Below are positions 1-7,057 of a stretch of 16,874 nt of DNA, in pieces. Position 1 is the first letter of the stretch; the number at the start of each line of letters is the position of its first letter. The notes beneath the pieces were generated by a model. That model worked only from the letters and a program-made list of their open reading frames with translations, made no database searches and was not told where the DNA came from. A program made the translations under genes and the position numbers. The DNA comes from an uncultured Clostridium sp. (GTDB lineage Bacteria; Bacillota; Clostridia; TANB77; CAG-508): positions 1 through 16,874 of the forward strand of contig CAMMNR010000026.1 in assembly GCA_946498265.1 (NCBI GenBank), read 5' to 3'.

Positions 1-149
1 TTTGTATCTGCCATTACTTCTATTTCTTTTATTTTTATTCCTAATATTGCATTTAGTAAATCCTTTAAAATACTTTCATTTCCTTTTTTGGCAAATATTC
101 TTTTAAATATGTAATCATTTGTTACTTTTATTTGTGTTTCTTCTTTCAA
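1..149 (-). CDS. Rpn/PD-(D/E)XK family nuclease-transposase, N-terminal part
   Basis: Only the first 49 codons are in the window; the gene runs off the left edge. The start is TTG at 149-147, chosen because a strong GGAGG (160-156) lies 6 nt upstream. The product opens with KEETQIKVTNDYIFKRIFA, followed by GNESILKDLLNAILG. This 'ND.iFK.iF...gne..L.dlLNaiL' pattern is typical of the N-terminus of the Rpn (recombination-promoting nuclease) / PDDEXK_2 putative transposase family. Those proteins are DNA nucleases of about 250-300 residues, often in many copies in clostridial genomes. The catalytic residues lie beyond the window, so it cannot be judged intact. Family assignment rests on pattern recognition of 49 residues. 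Confidence 0.72.
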   Translation of the reverse strand, partial: MKEETQIKVTNDYIFKRIFAKKGNESILKDLLNAILGIKIKEIEVMADT

Positions 150-485
150 ATTTTTCCTCCTTTATTTTATCAGATTTTTTTAGTTTCTTCAATACTTATA
201 AGTAAATTTTTATTTTGATATTTTTTTGGAAATTTTATAATTATTTTAATGATATTAAGATCAAATAATGATTTAGAATTATTTTTTAATTAAACATATA
301 TATTTATAATTTTTATATCTTTTGATTGAAAAATTTATGATTTTAATTTATTTTATTGTATAAAAGATTTTTAGTATATCTTATGAATGTCAAAATGTAT
401 ACATAAAAAATAGAAAACTTTAAAATATTTATGTTTTTTATATTTTTTTGGAATAGAAATTTATTGAATTATAAATTATGTTAAT
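150..485. other. AT-rich spacer without recognisable gene
   Basis: About 335 bases of extremely AT-rich sequence upstream of the Rpn start. I see no open frame with a start and ribosome binding site on either strand. A TTGAAG (187-192) and TAAAAT (164-169) pair with 17-nt spacing exists on the minus strand. Its predicted transcription start would fall inside the Rpn ribosome binding site, so it is doubtful. If the promoter at 486-514 is real, this stretch would be a long 5' leader of the Rpn gene. Confidence 0.4.
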
Positions 486-540
486 AATATAACATCTTAT
501 TTACTAAAAATCAAGTAAAATCGTTCGACTTTTTTCGACA
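486..540 (-). promoter_or_regulatory. Promoter-like site with tandem Spo0A (0A) boxes
   Basis: On the minus strand there is TGTCGAA (540-534), an exact core 0A box, followed exactly 10 nt on by AGTCGAA (530-524), a one-mismatch copy. Then comes a -35-like TTGATT (514-509), 17 nt, and a -10-like TATATT (491-486). Same-face 0A boxes just upstream of a -35 are the layout of Spo0A-activated promoters, and spo0A itself lies in this window. It points toward the Rpn gene with a leader of about 330 nt. The sequence is highly AT-rich, so the -10/-35 match alone is weak; the paired boxes are the stronger signal. Confidence 0.4.
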
Positions 541-566
541 TCATAAAATTTAATATTTTAAAAAGT

Positions 567-611
567 AACCTCAATCATTAGATTTCTTTACTTTATCTAA
601 TAATTGAGGTT
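567..611 (-). terminator. Hairpin terminator after the InlB-type repeat frame
   Basis: A 17-bp stem with one mismatch: arms 567-583 (starting AACCTCAAT) and 595-611, loop of 11. On the minus strand it is followed by CTTTTT, so it fits a terminator about 80 nt past the stop at 691. On the plus strand it is followed by TTTTA, so weak bidirectional action is possible. Confidence 0.65.
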
Positions 612-961
612 TTATCTATTGGAATCCTAATTTTTTTAATTGAGATTTAATAACAAATAACATTATTAAAACTATGTTTATTTGATTCTTCTATGTATTT
701 TTCTTCCATATTGCATATAAAGTGACTGTTGAACCATCTACACTTAAGTTTTTAACTTTTGCATTATCTGCATATGTAGGAATTGTTGCATTAGCATCTT
801 TACTCCATCCTATAAATGTGTATCCTTCTCTTGTAAATACATTTTGTCTTAAAGTTCCAAATCTGTTACATGTAAAGCTTGAATTACTCATTGAGCCTGT
901 TCCATTATTAGCATTATATTTTACTGTATATGAACGATTATGCCATGTTGTTGTTGTTGAT

Positions 962-1027
962 GTATGTCCTGGGCAATATGTTTCAGTATGTCCTGGACAA
1001 TATGTTTCTTGATGACCTGGACAATCT
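962..1027 (-). repeat. 24-bp tandem repeat encoding CPGH units
   Basis: Nearly identical 24-bp units at 962-985 and 986-1009 plus a partial third to 1027. In frame they encode CPGHxET-Y three times, so the repeat is part of the protein and gives regularly spaced Cys/His pairs. Confidence 0.85.
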
Positions 1028-1321
1028 ACTGTAACTGTATGAGAAGTCGTTCCAGAAGTACTTCCTGTTTTAAGACTCTGTTTACTAGTCCAATGAGTTG
1101 AATATGCTCCTGTATTACATTTGTCACACCAATAATAATAAATATTCCCTGTTCGAGTTGTTGTCCCATTACAAGTATACCCATAATATTCATAATAGTT
1201 ATAAAAGGTATGTAAAACTTCTGATCCATCTGGATATCCTATTGATACGTGTTGATACGCTGTTTGTGAAGTACGAGATATGTAACCTATTGTATGTGTA
1301 TGTGTCTCTGTATGATTATCA

Positions 1322-1391
1322 CAATAAGTTGTCCTTGTCTTACATCCATAGCAATAAGTTGTTCTTGTCTTACATCCATAGCAATAAGTTG
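1322..1391 (-). repeat. 30-bp tandem repeat encoding TTYCYGCKTR units
   Basis: Units 1322-1351 and 1352-1381 differ at one base; a partial third follows. In frame they give TTYCYGCKTR twice, then TTYCDNH, i.e. repeated CxxC motifs. The repeat is coding and short; it is not a CRISPR array. Confidence 0.85.
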
Positions 1392-2134
1392 TAGATGTAG
1401 AATTAGAACTATATTGTCCAACTCTAGAAGAATAGTTATTTATATTAATACTCTGTTTAGCAACCAAATTACTATCATCTTTTACATAGAAATAGTATGT
1501 TCCATCTGCTGCAATTTCATATTTTAATGTTGTTTGTTCTGTTGTCTTATCTATTGGTATCCAACCTGTAGAATTTTCTGTTAAGTTAGATTCTGTTGAA
1601 AATTGGAAAGCTGAAATTCCACTTCCATCATCTTTAGCAACTGCAATTAAATTAGTTGGTGTACTTATATTACTGCTTGTATTTTCTTGTTTTAAACTAA
1701 TTATTGTAGGTGATATATTATCAACCCATTGTGCATATAAAGTTATTGTTATTCCATTTTCTGATGTTATATTTTTTATTTGTGCTCCATTAGCATAACT
1801 TGTTCCTGTTCCATCTGGACTTGTATTCCATTCTTTAAATGCATACCCTGTTTTTGTGTATCCATTTGTTGTTAAAGATTGTTCTAAATCATATTTATGT
1901 GTACTATCAGCTGTAGTTCCATCTGTTGCACCGTTTCCATCATATTTAATTGTATATGTATTTACTTCTCTTATTCCTTTTGCTGTTAATATTAGATTTC
2001 CTGCTGGCATTGTAAATGTATAATTCTTAGTTTTTGTATATTCTTCTCCATCACTTATTGTCCAATTGTTCCAAGTAGAGGTATAGCCTTCTTCTTCTTT
2101 TAAAGTTGCATCTATTGTTACATTTTGTCCAAAT

Positions 2135-3469
2135 TTATATATTGTAATATCTTTCCTTTATTTTAACTGCAACAGCAAACCCTAGAACTCCTAATATTCC
2201 TATTAGAATAATAGTTTTTACAAAATCCCCTGTAAATGGTAATTTGATTTGCGATACTGTAGTATCATTGTTTACATTATTTTCATTATTACTATTATTG
2301 TTCATTTCATTATTTGAATTGGTGGTATTATTGCTATTGTTAGAGTTATTATTGTCATTTTCTTCATCTCCTATTATTTCAAAAGATATTGTGTGTGTTC
2401 CTGTGTAATTTCCTATTCCATTTATGGTTATAGTAGCTTGTCCCACTTCTATATTATTAGAATAAAATATTTCATAATCTTCATTTTTTACTAATATTTT
2501 TCCTTCAGTATCTTTAATTTCCAATTCTGGTTCTATTTTTTCTCCTGTATATATCTGGTCATTTATTTCTGGAAAATTACATTCATTAATATCTGTTTTT
2601 TCTCCAGAAACTTGCAATAAATCTATTATTGTATCTGCAATAACCTTATGTCCTGCCACATTAGGATGTGGGTCTATATTAAAATCTGTTAAACTTATAT
2701 TCACATTAGTTAATCCTTGTGTATTAAATTTGTCATGGATTTTTGCAATTTCATAATCTGTTGTGTTTGAATTTAAAATTTCATTCATTTGACTTATATA
2801 TGTCTCTACATAATCACTAAAATTTATTGTTTCTCCTGAACTTACTAATGGAATTTCTACTCCATAAAATGGATTATAAAATTCTGTTACTATTATTCTT
2901 GCACTCGAATTTAAAGTTCTTAATATTTTTACAATATTGTCCCAATTCTGTTCATATCCATTTATAGCTTGTAGAAACATATCTCTTGTTTCTTGTGTAG
3001 TTAATGATGTATAAAAATCTTTTATCATTGTTATTTTTTCTGTTGCAGAAGCATTTGCAAATGCTTCTTTTAATTCCGGTATTATATCTACTACTTCATC
3101 TTTGTTTAATCCAAATGCTTCACAAGCTATTTCTTGTATTCTTCCTAGTAAGTCATTAGACCCTATCGATATAGTAATTAAATCTGCCTGTTTAATTTGT
3201 GTTTCATATGTATTACCTTGCAATAACGCTAAAAATTCTGTACTATTCATTCCTGATACTGCAAGATTTTCATAATTGCAATCTAATTCTTCTGATACTA
3301 ATGCTACATATCCATTATTAGTATCTTCTAATCCATATCCTTCTGGAATACTATCTCCAAATGCTATATAATTTTCAACTTGCATTGTTTCCGCACATAC
3401 TTTTAATGGACTTATTAAATATGCAATAAATATTAATATAACTAAAACAAATAATATTTTTCTTCTCAT
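2135..3469 (-). CDS. LPxTG-anchored SGNH/GDSL esterase
   Basis: A 444-residue secreted hydrolase attached to the cell wall. Residues 1-26 form a signal peptide (RRK, hydrophobic run, VCAET). The SGNH domain spans about 33-285: block I AFGDS with nucleophile Ser40, block II Gly73 region, block III IGSND (Gly103, Asn105), and block V DPHPN with catalytic Asp266 and His268. This family cleaves ester bonds in lipids, acyl sugars or acetylated glycans; the substrate cannot be read from the sequence. Residues about 307-366 are an Ig-like module of the YTG...NYTGT type found in clostridial surface proteins. An Asn-rich spacer (369-402) leads to LPFTG (410-414), a membrane helix and a KIKER tail, a complete sortase signal. 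AGGAGG (3490-3485) lies 15 nt before ATG; nearer ATG/GTG frames stop at once, so this start stands. The 82-bp leader in front also precedes yigZ. Confidence 0.9.
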   Translation of the reverse strand: MRRKILFVLVILIFIAYLISPLKVCAETMQVENYIAFGDSIPEGYGLEDTNNGYVALVSEELDCNYENLAVSGMNSTEFLALLQGNTYETQIKQADLITISIGSNDLLGRIQEIACEAFGLNKDEVVDIIPELKEAFANASATEKITMIKDFYTSLTTQETRDMFLQAINGYEQNWDNIVKILRTLNSSARIIVTEFYNPFYGVEIPLVSSGETINFSDYVETYISQMNEILNSNTTDYEIAKIHDKFNTQGLTNVNISLTDFNIDPHPNVAGHKVIADTIIDLLQVSGEKTDINECNFPEINDQIYTGEKIEPELEIKDTEGKILVKNEDYEIFYSNNIEVGQATITINGIGNYTGTHTISFEIIGDEENDNNNSNNSNNTTNSNNEMNNNSNNENNVNNDTTVSQIKLPFTGDFVKTIILIGILGVLGFAVAVKIKERYYNI

Positions 3470-3551
3470 TACTTATTCACATTCCCTCCTAAGGTAGAAA
3501 TCTTGATTAGAAAAATTGTAATAACCTTTCAAGCTTTTTCCCCTCTTAATT
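3470..3551 (-). promoter_or_regulatory. Leader repeat copy A, before the SGNH gene
   Basis: An 82-bp stretch directly before the SGNH start that is very similar to 14838-14920 before yigZ, in the same orientation. Shared blocks on the minus strand are AATTAAGAGGGGAAAA, TTGAAA, CAAGATTT, and TTAGGAGGGAATGTGA.TAA just before ATG. A TATAAT (3554-3549) at its upstream edge would start transcription near its first base, so here the repeat would be a 5' untranslated leader. It contains the ribosome binding site, placed unusually far (15 nt) from ATG. A 19-codon frame starting TTG with GAGGGG upstream exists in copy A but is not kept in copy B, so conservation looks nucleic-acid level. Function unknown. 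Confidence 0.55.
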
Positions 3552-3598
3552 ATACTGTTACATTATAATTTTAATTCATATTTTATTTTTTGTAAATA

Positions 3599-3639
3599 TT
3601 AGAAAATAGCTAATGATATCAACTATTAGCTATTTCTAA
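3599..3639 (-). terminator. Hairpin after ogg
   Basis: Inverted repeat with arms around ATAGCTAAT (3601-3614) and ATTAGCTAT (3625-3637), loop of 10, about 57 nt past the ogg stop. The T-run after it is poor on both strands, so terminator activity is likely but not certain. Confidence 0.5.
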
Positions 3640-3695
3640 CAAATTATTGATTATTATTTTTTAGTTACATTTTCATTACACAACTATTACACAAA

Positions 3696-4577
3696 TTAAG
3701 ATTCTCTTCTCCAATAGAATAAATATTGTTGTGCTAAACCTGCTAAACTCCCAAACTTTTCTACAGCAATCTTTTCTATTTGTTTTTTATTAACCTTTGT
3801 TTCATCCTCATTTTTTATATATAAATCATTCATTACTCTTCTTACCCATACATCTATTGGAAAAACCTCAAATCTCTTTAAAGTTGAAAATAATAATATA
3901 CAATCAGCTACTTTAGGCCCTACTCCTGATAATCGCAATAGTTGTTCTCTTACTTCTAAAGTATTTTTATTATTTTTCATCAGCTCTAAATCGACTTCTT
4001 TATCTAATATCATTTTTGTCGTTTCATATAATCTTACATCTCTAAATCCTAGTCCTAAACTTCTATACTCTTGAACTGTAACATTTTTTAATTGTTCTGG
4101 TTTTGGAAATGTATAATAATTTTTTCCATCCCATTCAATTTTTTCTCCATATTTTTCAGAAAGTCTTTCTATTATTCCTTTTATACGTGGAATATTGTTA
4201 TTAGCTGAGATAATAAATGATATTATAGTCTCCCATAAATCTTGATTTAATATTCGTATTCCTTTTCCGTATTCTATACTTTTTTTCATATTATCATCTA
4301 TTTTAGCAAGCTCATTCTTAATTTTTTCATAATCTCTATTTAAATCAAAATAAAATTCAATTGTAGATTTTATATCTTTTTCACATATTCCTTTAAATAT
4401 GATTTTATTATTCTCTTTCTTTACATTTACTACGTTTTTTTGAAAAACACCTGTATAACTATTGTCTTCTTGCTTATTCCATCTAAAACATTGTCCACAG
4501 TCAAATATGTCTCTTAGTTCAAATGAATCTTGGTTTTCTATTATATATTGTTGTTCTTTCATTTTTACTTTCTTCAT
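3696..4577 (-). CDS. ogg: 8-oxoguanine DNA glycosylase/AP lyase (Ogg type)
   Basis: A 293-residue base-excision repair enzyme that removes 8-oxoguanine opposite C and nicks the abasic site. Residues 1-115 match the Ogg N-terminal domain (GQCFRWNK at 28-35; YTGVF). The HhH-GPD domain follows, with the hairpin-helix-hairpin LSGVGPKVADC, catalytic Lys222 and Asp242 in PIDVWVRR. The length equals the clostridial Ogg enzymes, longer than archaeal Ogg2 or AGOG. ATG 4577 has AAAGG immediately before it, and a second ATG at codon 6 (4562) could be the true start; the evidence does not decide. It is monocistronic: its own promoter at 4598-4626 and a hairpin after it. The promoter directly abuts the MITE-like element at 4627. 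Confidence 0.93.
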   Translation of the reverse strand: MKKVKMKEQQYIIENQDSFELRDIFDCGQCFRWNKQEDNSYTGVFQKNVVNVKKENNKIIFKGICEKDIKSTIEFYFDLNRDYEKIKNELAKIDDNMKKSIEYGKGIRILNQDLWETIISFIISANNNIPRIKGIIERLSEKYGEKIEWDGKNYYTFPKPEQLKNVTVQEYRSLGLGFRDVRLYETTKMILDKEVDLELMKNNKNTLEVREQLLRLSGVGPKVADCILLFSTLKRFEVFPIDVWVRRVMNDLYIKNEDETKVNKKQIEKIAVEKFGSLAGLAQQYLFYWRRES

Positions 4578-4597
4578 CCTTTCAATTTTATAAAATT

Positions 4598-4626
4598 ATT
4601 ATACTATTTTTTTTAGCATTTGTACA
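4598..4626 (-). promoter_or_regulatory. Sigma-A-type promoter of ogg
   Basis: TGTACA (-35, 4626-4621), 17 nt, TATAAT (-10, 4603-4598); predicted start near 4591, leaving a leader of about 14 nt. The -35 hexamer ends exactly where the palindromic element begins. Confidence 0.7.
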
Positions 4627-5042
4627 TAGGGGACGTTCCTTCGATCCCGAAAATTAGGGACAAGGGGACGGACCTTAGGCAATTTACCATTTTGGGGACG
4701 CGTCCAAAAAGGGATTTTTAAAATTAAATCATATTAATTAAAAACAAAAGTATAATATATAAATTTCATTAATTACGAATGTGAATGAAGGAATATTATA
4801 AATTCTTTAATCATCAAGTAGGAGAATCTCAAACTTGCTTTGAGAGGTGCCTGCTTGATAATTTTAGAATTTATTTATTCTGTAATGTTAGCCGAGTAAT
4901 TAATGAAATTTATATATTATACCTTTGTTTAATTTAAAATCTTTTCAAGAAAATTCCCTTTTTGGACGCGTCCCCAAAATGGTAAATTGCCTAAGGTCCG
5001 TCCCCTTGTCCCTAATTTTCGGGATCGAAGGAACGTCCCCTA
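4627..5042. mobile_element. 416-bp MITE-like nested palindrome
   Basis: Perfect 88/88 terminal inverted repeats at 4627-4714 and 4955-5042. Each is about 51% G+C, unlike the very AT-rich surroundings, and each carries three GGGGACG motifs (followed by TTCC, GACC and CGTCC). Inside are a second perfect 27-bp inverted repeat (4750-4776 with 4896-4922), a third imperfect 24-bp pair (4799-4822 with 4850-4873) and a small apical hairpin (TCTCAAA 4827-4833, loop 5, TTTGAGA 4839-4845). Almost the whole element can fold as one long hairpin. TA is present at both ends, compatible with a TA target duplication, but the ends are palindromic so this is not proof. No transposase is encoded. GGGGAC-rich inverted repeats are common in clostridial genomes; the mobilising enzyme is unknown here. 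It ends 1 bp past the yitT stop and may act as its terminator. Confidence 0.8.
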
Positions 5043-5043
5043 A

Positions 5044-5904
5044 TCAAATATTTTTAAAACCATATCCTACTACTTCTCTTGAGTTTGTCACAATTATAAA
5101 ACATTCCGGGTCTACCTTTTTTGCTATCATTTTTATATGACTAATATCTCCTCTACTAGCTGCACACATAAGTACAAGTTTATCTTTATTACTATACATC
5201 CCTTTTCCCAAAAGCCCTGTAACTCCTCTTTGTACTTTTCCTACTATTTGCTTTGAAATTTCTTCACTTTTGTCTGATACTATTAGCATTAATTTTGTAA
5301 AATATATTCCTTCGAATAATATATCTATTATTTTCCCCATAATAAATAAACTTATTGCTGAATACAAACCTACTTCTATTTCTTTAAAAAATATCATATT
5401 CAATCCAACTATAACTATATCTATAATAGTAATAATATTTGCCACTCTTATTGTAGGTTTGTATTTTTTTACTACATTTCCTACTAAATCGCTTCCTCCT
5501 GTTGATGCATCTGCTTTTAATATTATTGCTGTTCCTATTCCTATTATTATTCCACCATAAATACATGCTAAAAACCTATCATTTGTTAATGGTTCTAACT
5601 TATCAAAAAAATCTATAAATATTGATAAAGATATAGTACCTACTACAGATTTTAGAAAAAATATTTTTCCAATTTTAAATATTAAAAATACAAATAAAGG
5701 GACATTTATAATTAACATTGTTGTTCCCATTGGAATATTTAAAAGATAATATGTTATTGTTGCAATTCCTGCTATTCCTCCTGAAGATAGTTGATTTGGT
5801 AATAAAAATAGCGAAATTCCTATTGCTATTATTAAAGAACCTAATATGGTTTCTAATATTTGAAATATAATTTCTTTGAGATTATATTTTTCTTCTTCCT
5901 CCAT
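5044..5904 (-). CDS. YitT family membrane protein (DUF161 + DUF2179)
   Basis: A 286-residue integral membrane protein of the YitT family, whose transport role is unproven. Hydrophobic segments lie at about 12-34, 40-85, 110-130 and 150-190, with the family pattern FLLPNQLSSGGIAGIATITY near 30 and ADASTGGSDL near 130. The last ~80 residues form the soluble DUF2179 domain (RGVTGLLGKGMYSNKDKLVL, then IKMIAKKVDPECFIIVTN). ATG 5904 has its ribosome binding site AAGGTGAT about 6 nt upstream, inside the stem of a hairpin (5909-5949). It follows the radical SAM gene by 65 nt on the same strand. Its TGA stop is next to the palindromic element. Confidence 0.9.
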   Translation of the reverse strand: MEEEEKYNLKEIIFQILETILGSLIIAIGISLFLLPNQLSSGGIAGIATITYYLLNIPMGTTMLIINVPLFVFLIFKIGKIFFLKSVVGTISLSIFIDFFDKLEPLTNDRFLACIYGGIIIGIGTAIILKADASTGGSDLVGNVVKKYKPTIRVANIITIIDIVIVGLNMIFFKEIEVGLYSAISLFIMGKIIDILFEGIYFTKLMLIVSDKSEEISKQIVGKVQRGVTGLLGKGMYSNKDKLVLMCAASRGDISHIKMIAKKVDPECFIIVTNSREVVGYGFKNI

Positions 5905-5908
5905 ACAT

Positions 5909-5949
5909 AAATCACCTTTATTACAATTATTTGTAAATAAAGGTGATTT
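5909..5949 (-). promoter_or_regulatory. Hairpin that masks the yitT ribosome binding site
   Basis: A perfect 14-bp stem (5909-5922 with 5936-5949), extended by ACAA/TTGT toward the loop. On the minus strand the 3' arm contains AAAGGTGAT, the yitT ribosome binding site. The hairpin is not followed by a T-run on the minus strand. It could be a weak terminator for the upstream gene, a translational control element, or both. Confidence 0.6.
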
Positions 5950-5969
5950 TATACTTTTATAATCTATTT

Positions 5970-7043
5970 TTACTTCTTAACGGTTTCTTTTTCTTCTAAA
6001 AAGTCATTATATGTTTTTGTTATTTCTATTTTTGATTTTCCTTGTTTTAAATTTTCATCTTGCTTTAATACAAGATCTACATCATACAATTCTTTTAATT
6101 TATATACATTTTCTTTTTTATGTCCAATTACATTATTACTATCAATTGGATTTACTGTAACTTCTACTTCTTTTACTTTTACATTTAATTTTTTTATCTT
6201 TCCTACTATTGAATCATACCACATACCTGATTCGACTAGCTGTCTAAATGCTGGATGATATGGACCTGCAACTACTTGACTGTTTTTTTCATTTGGTTCA
6301 GTTATTTCATCCGTATTTTGTAATCCTACTCTTATTACATCTATTTTTTTATCTACAAACATTCTAACTAATTCTTTGCAAATTTCTACTGCTTGTACTA
6401 ATGGTAATGGTTCATATACTCCCTTTTTATATTCTTCTTCTAATTTAGTATTTTTTACAACTAAAACTGGATATATTCTTACCATTTTAGGCTTTAATTT
6501 TATTAATTCTTTAGCTGTGTTTAATTCATCTATTTTTGTACTTTCTGGTAAACCTACCATCATTTGATGTCCTAATTTAAATCCATACCTTCTTATTAAT
6601 TTTGATGCTTTTTTTACATCACTAAAATTATGGCCTCTGTTAGCTCTATGTAAAATATAGTCACTCGCTGATTGAACACCTAATTCAATAGTTTTTACTT
6701 TATATCTTTTTAGTCTTTTTAATATTTGTTTATTTATTGCATCTGGTCTAGTTGATATTCTAATACTTTCTACTTTTCCAGCTTCTATATATTCATATGC
6801 TGTTTGTAATAATTCTTCTTGTTTTTCTTCATCAATTGCTGTAAAACTTCCACCAAAAAAAGCTATTTCTATTTTTCCATCTGCTACGTCAACATTTGCT
6901 AGGTAATTGTCTATAATTTTTTTTGCTTTATCTTTTGTCATATTATCCTTTTGTCCACTTATTGCCTTTTGATTGCAAAATATACAATCATTTGGACACC
7001 CTAGGTGTGGAACAAATATTGGTATTATATATTGTTTTTTCAT
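5970..7043 (-). CDS. Elp3-like radical SAM protein
   Basis: A 357-residue radical SAM enzyme. The [4Fe-4S]/SAM motif is GCPNDCIFC with Cys16, Cys20 and Cys23, followed by FFGGSFTAI (SAM-binding GGE-like motif) and IRISTRPDAI, ELGVQSASD and KLGHQMMVGLP, which match the Elp3/YhcC branch. It lacks the C-terminal acetyltransferase domain of true Elp3, so the tRNA-modifying chemistry of Elp3 cannot be assumed; the substrate is unknown. The C-terminus (about 290-357) is a Lys-rich tail. The start follows AGAGG at good spacing and lies 14 nt after the rnc stop, so the two genes are co-transcribed. This pairing with rnc is common in clostridia, where smc often comes next; here yitT follows instead. 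Confidence 0.88.
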   Translation of the reverse strand: MKKQYIIPIFVPHLGCPNDCIFCNQKAISGQKDNMTKDKAKKIIDNYLANVDVADGKIEIAFFGGSFTAIDEEKQEELLQTAYEYIEAGKVESIRISTRPDAINKQILKRLKRYKVKTIELGVQSASDYILHRANRGHNFSDVKKASKLIRRYGFKLGHQMMVGLPESTKIDELNTAKELIKLKPKMVRIYPVLVVKNTKLEEEYKKGVYEPLPLVQAVEICKELVRMFVDKKIDVIRVGLQNTDEITEPNEKNSQVVAGPYHPAFRQLVESGMWYDSIVGKIKKLNVKVKEVEVTVNPIDSNNVIGHKKENVYKLKELYDVDLVLKQDENLKQGKSKIEITKTYNDFLEEKETVKK

Positions 7044-7057
7044 AGATTACCTCTTTT

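Larger units (their letters stand above)
691..2157 (-). pseudogene. Start-less InlB B-repeat (Flg_new) surface-protein fragment
   Basis: An open frame of 488 codons from a stop at 2158-2160 to TAG at 691-693, with no ATG, GTG or TTG until ATG 2010-2008, which has no ribosome binding site. Homology-like sequence starts before that ATG: YKFGQNVTIDATLKEEEGY through YTFTMPAGNLILTAKG is a bacterial repeat module. Next come a Flg_new/InlB B-repeat (YTIKYDGNGA to TLYAQW), an Ig-like stretch (about 1430-1710), a Cys/His-rich low-complexity region (about 950-1400), and a last Flg_new repeat (YTVKYNANNG to TLYAIW). Such modules occur in large secreted adhesins, yet there is no signal peptide and no cell-wall anchor. 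The frame overlaps the end of the SGNH gene by 23 nt in the +1 register. I infer the 3' remainder of a larger surface protein whose 5' end was lost by deletion. A recent frameshift or start from ATG 2010 is the alternative. Confidence 0.6.

Noticed and set aside
164..192. TTGAAG-17-TAAAAT promoter for the Rpn gene
   Set aside because: The predicted transcription start would fall within the ribosome binding site, and hexamers of this quality are expected by chance in such AT-rich DNA.
1322..1391. Short direct repeats that could suggest a CRISPR array
   Set aside because: The units are contiguous without spacers and keep the reading frame of a protein; they are coding tandem repeats.
2128..2160. 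Programmed +1 frameshift joining the SGNH protein to the Flg_new frame
   Set aside because: The SGNH protein already ends with a complete LPxTG, membrane helix and positive tail, and no recognised slippery or RF2-type signal is visible at its TAA.
3488..3535. A conserved leader peptide ending in RxECE before the SGNH gene and yigZ
   Set aside because: The two copies give similar last residues in one frame, but copy B has no start codon in that frame and the lengths shift the register, so conservation is better explained at the DNA/RNA level.
4925..5140. 71-codon plus-strand ORF across the palindrome end
   Set aside because: It runs through the inverted repeat and antisense to yitT, with no binding site and no protein-like pattern.
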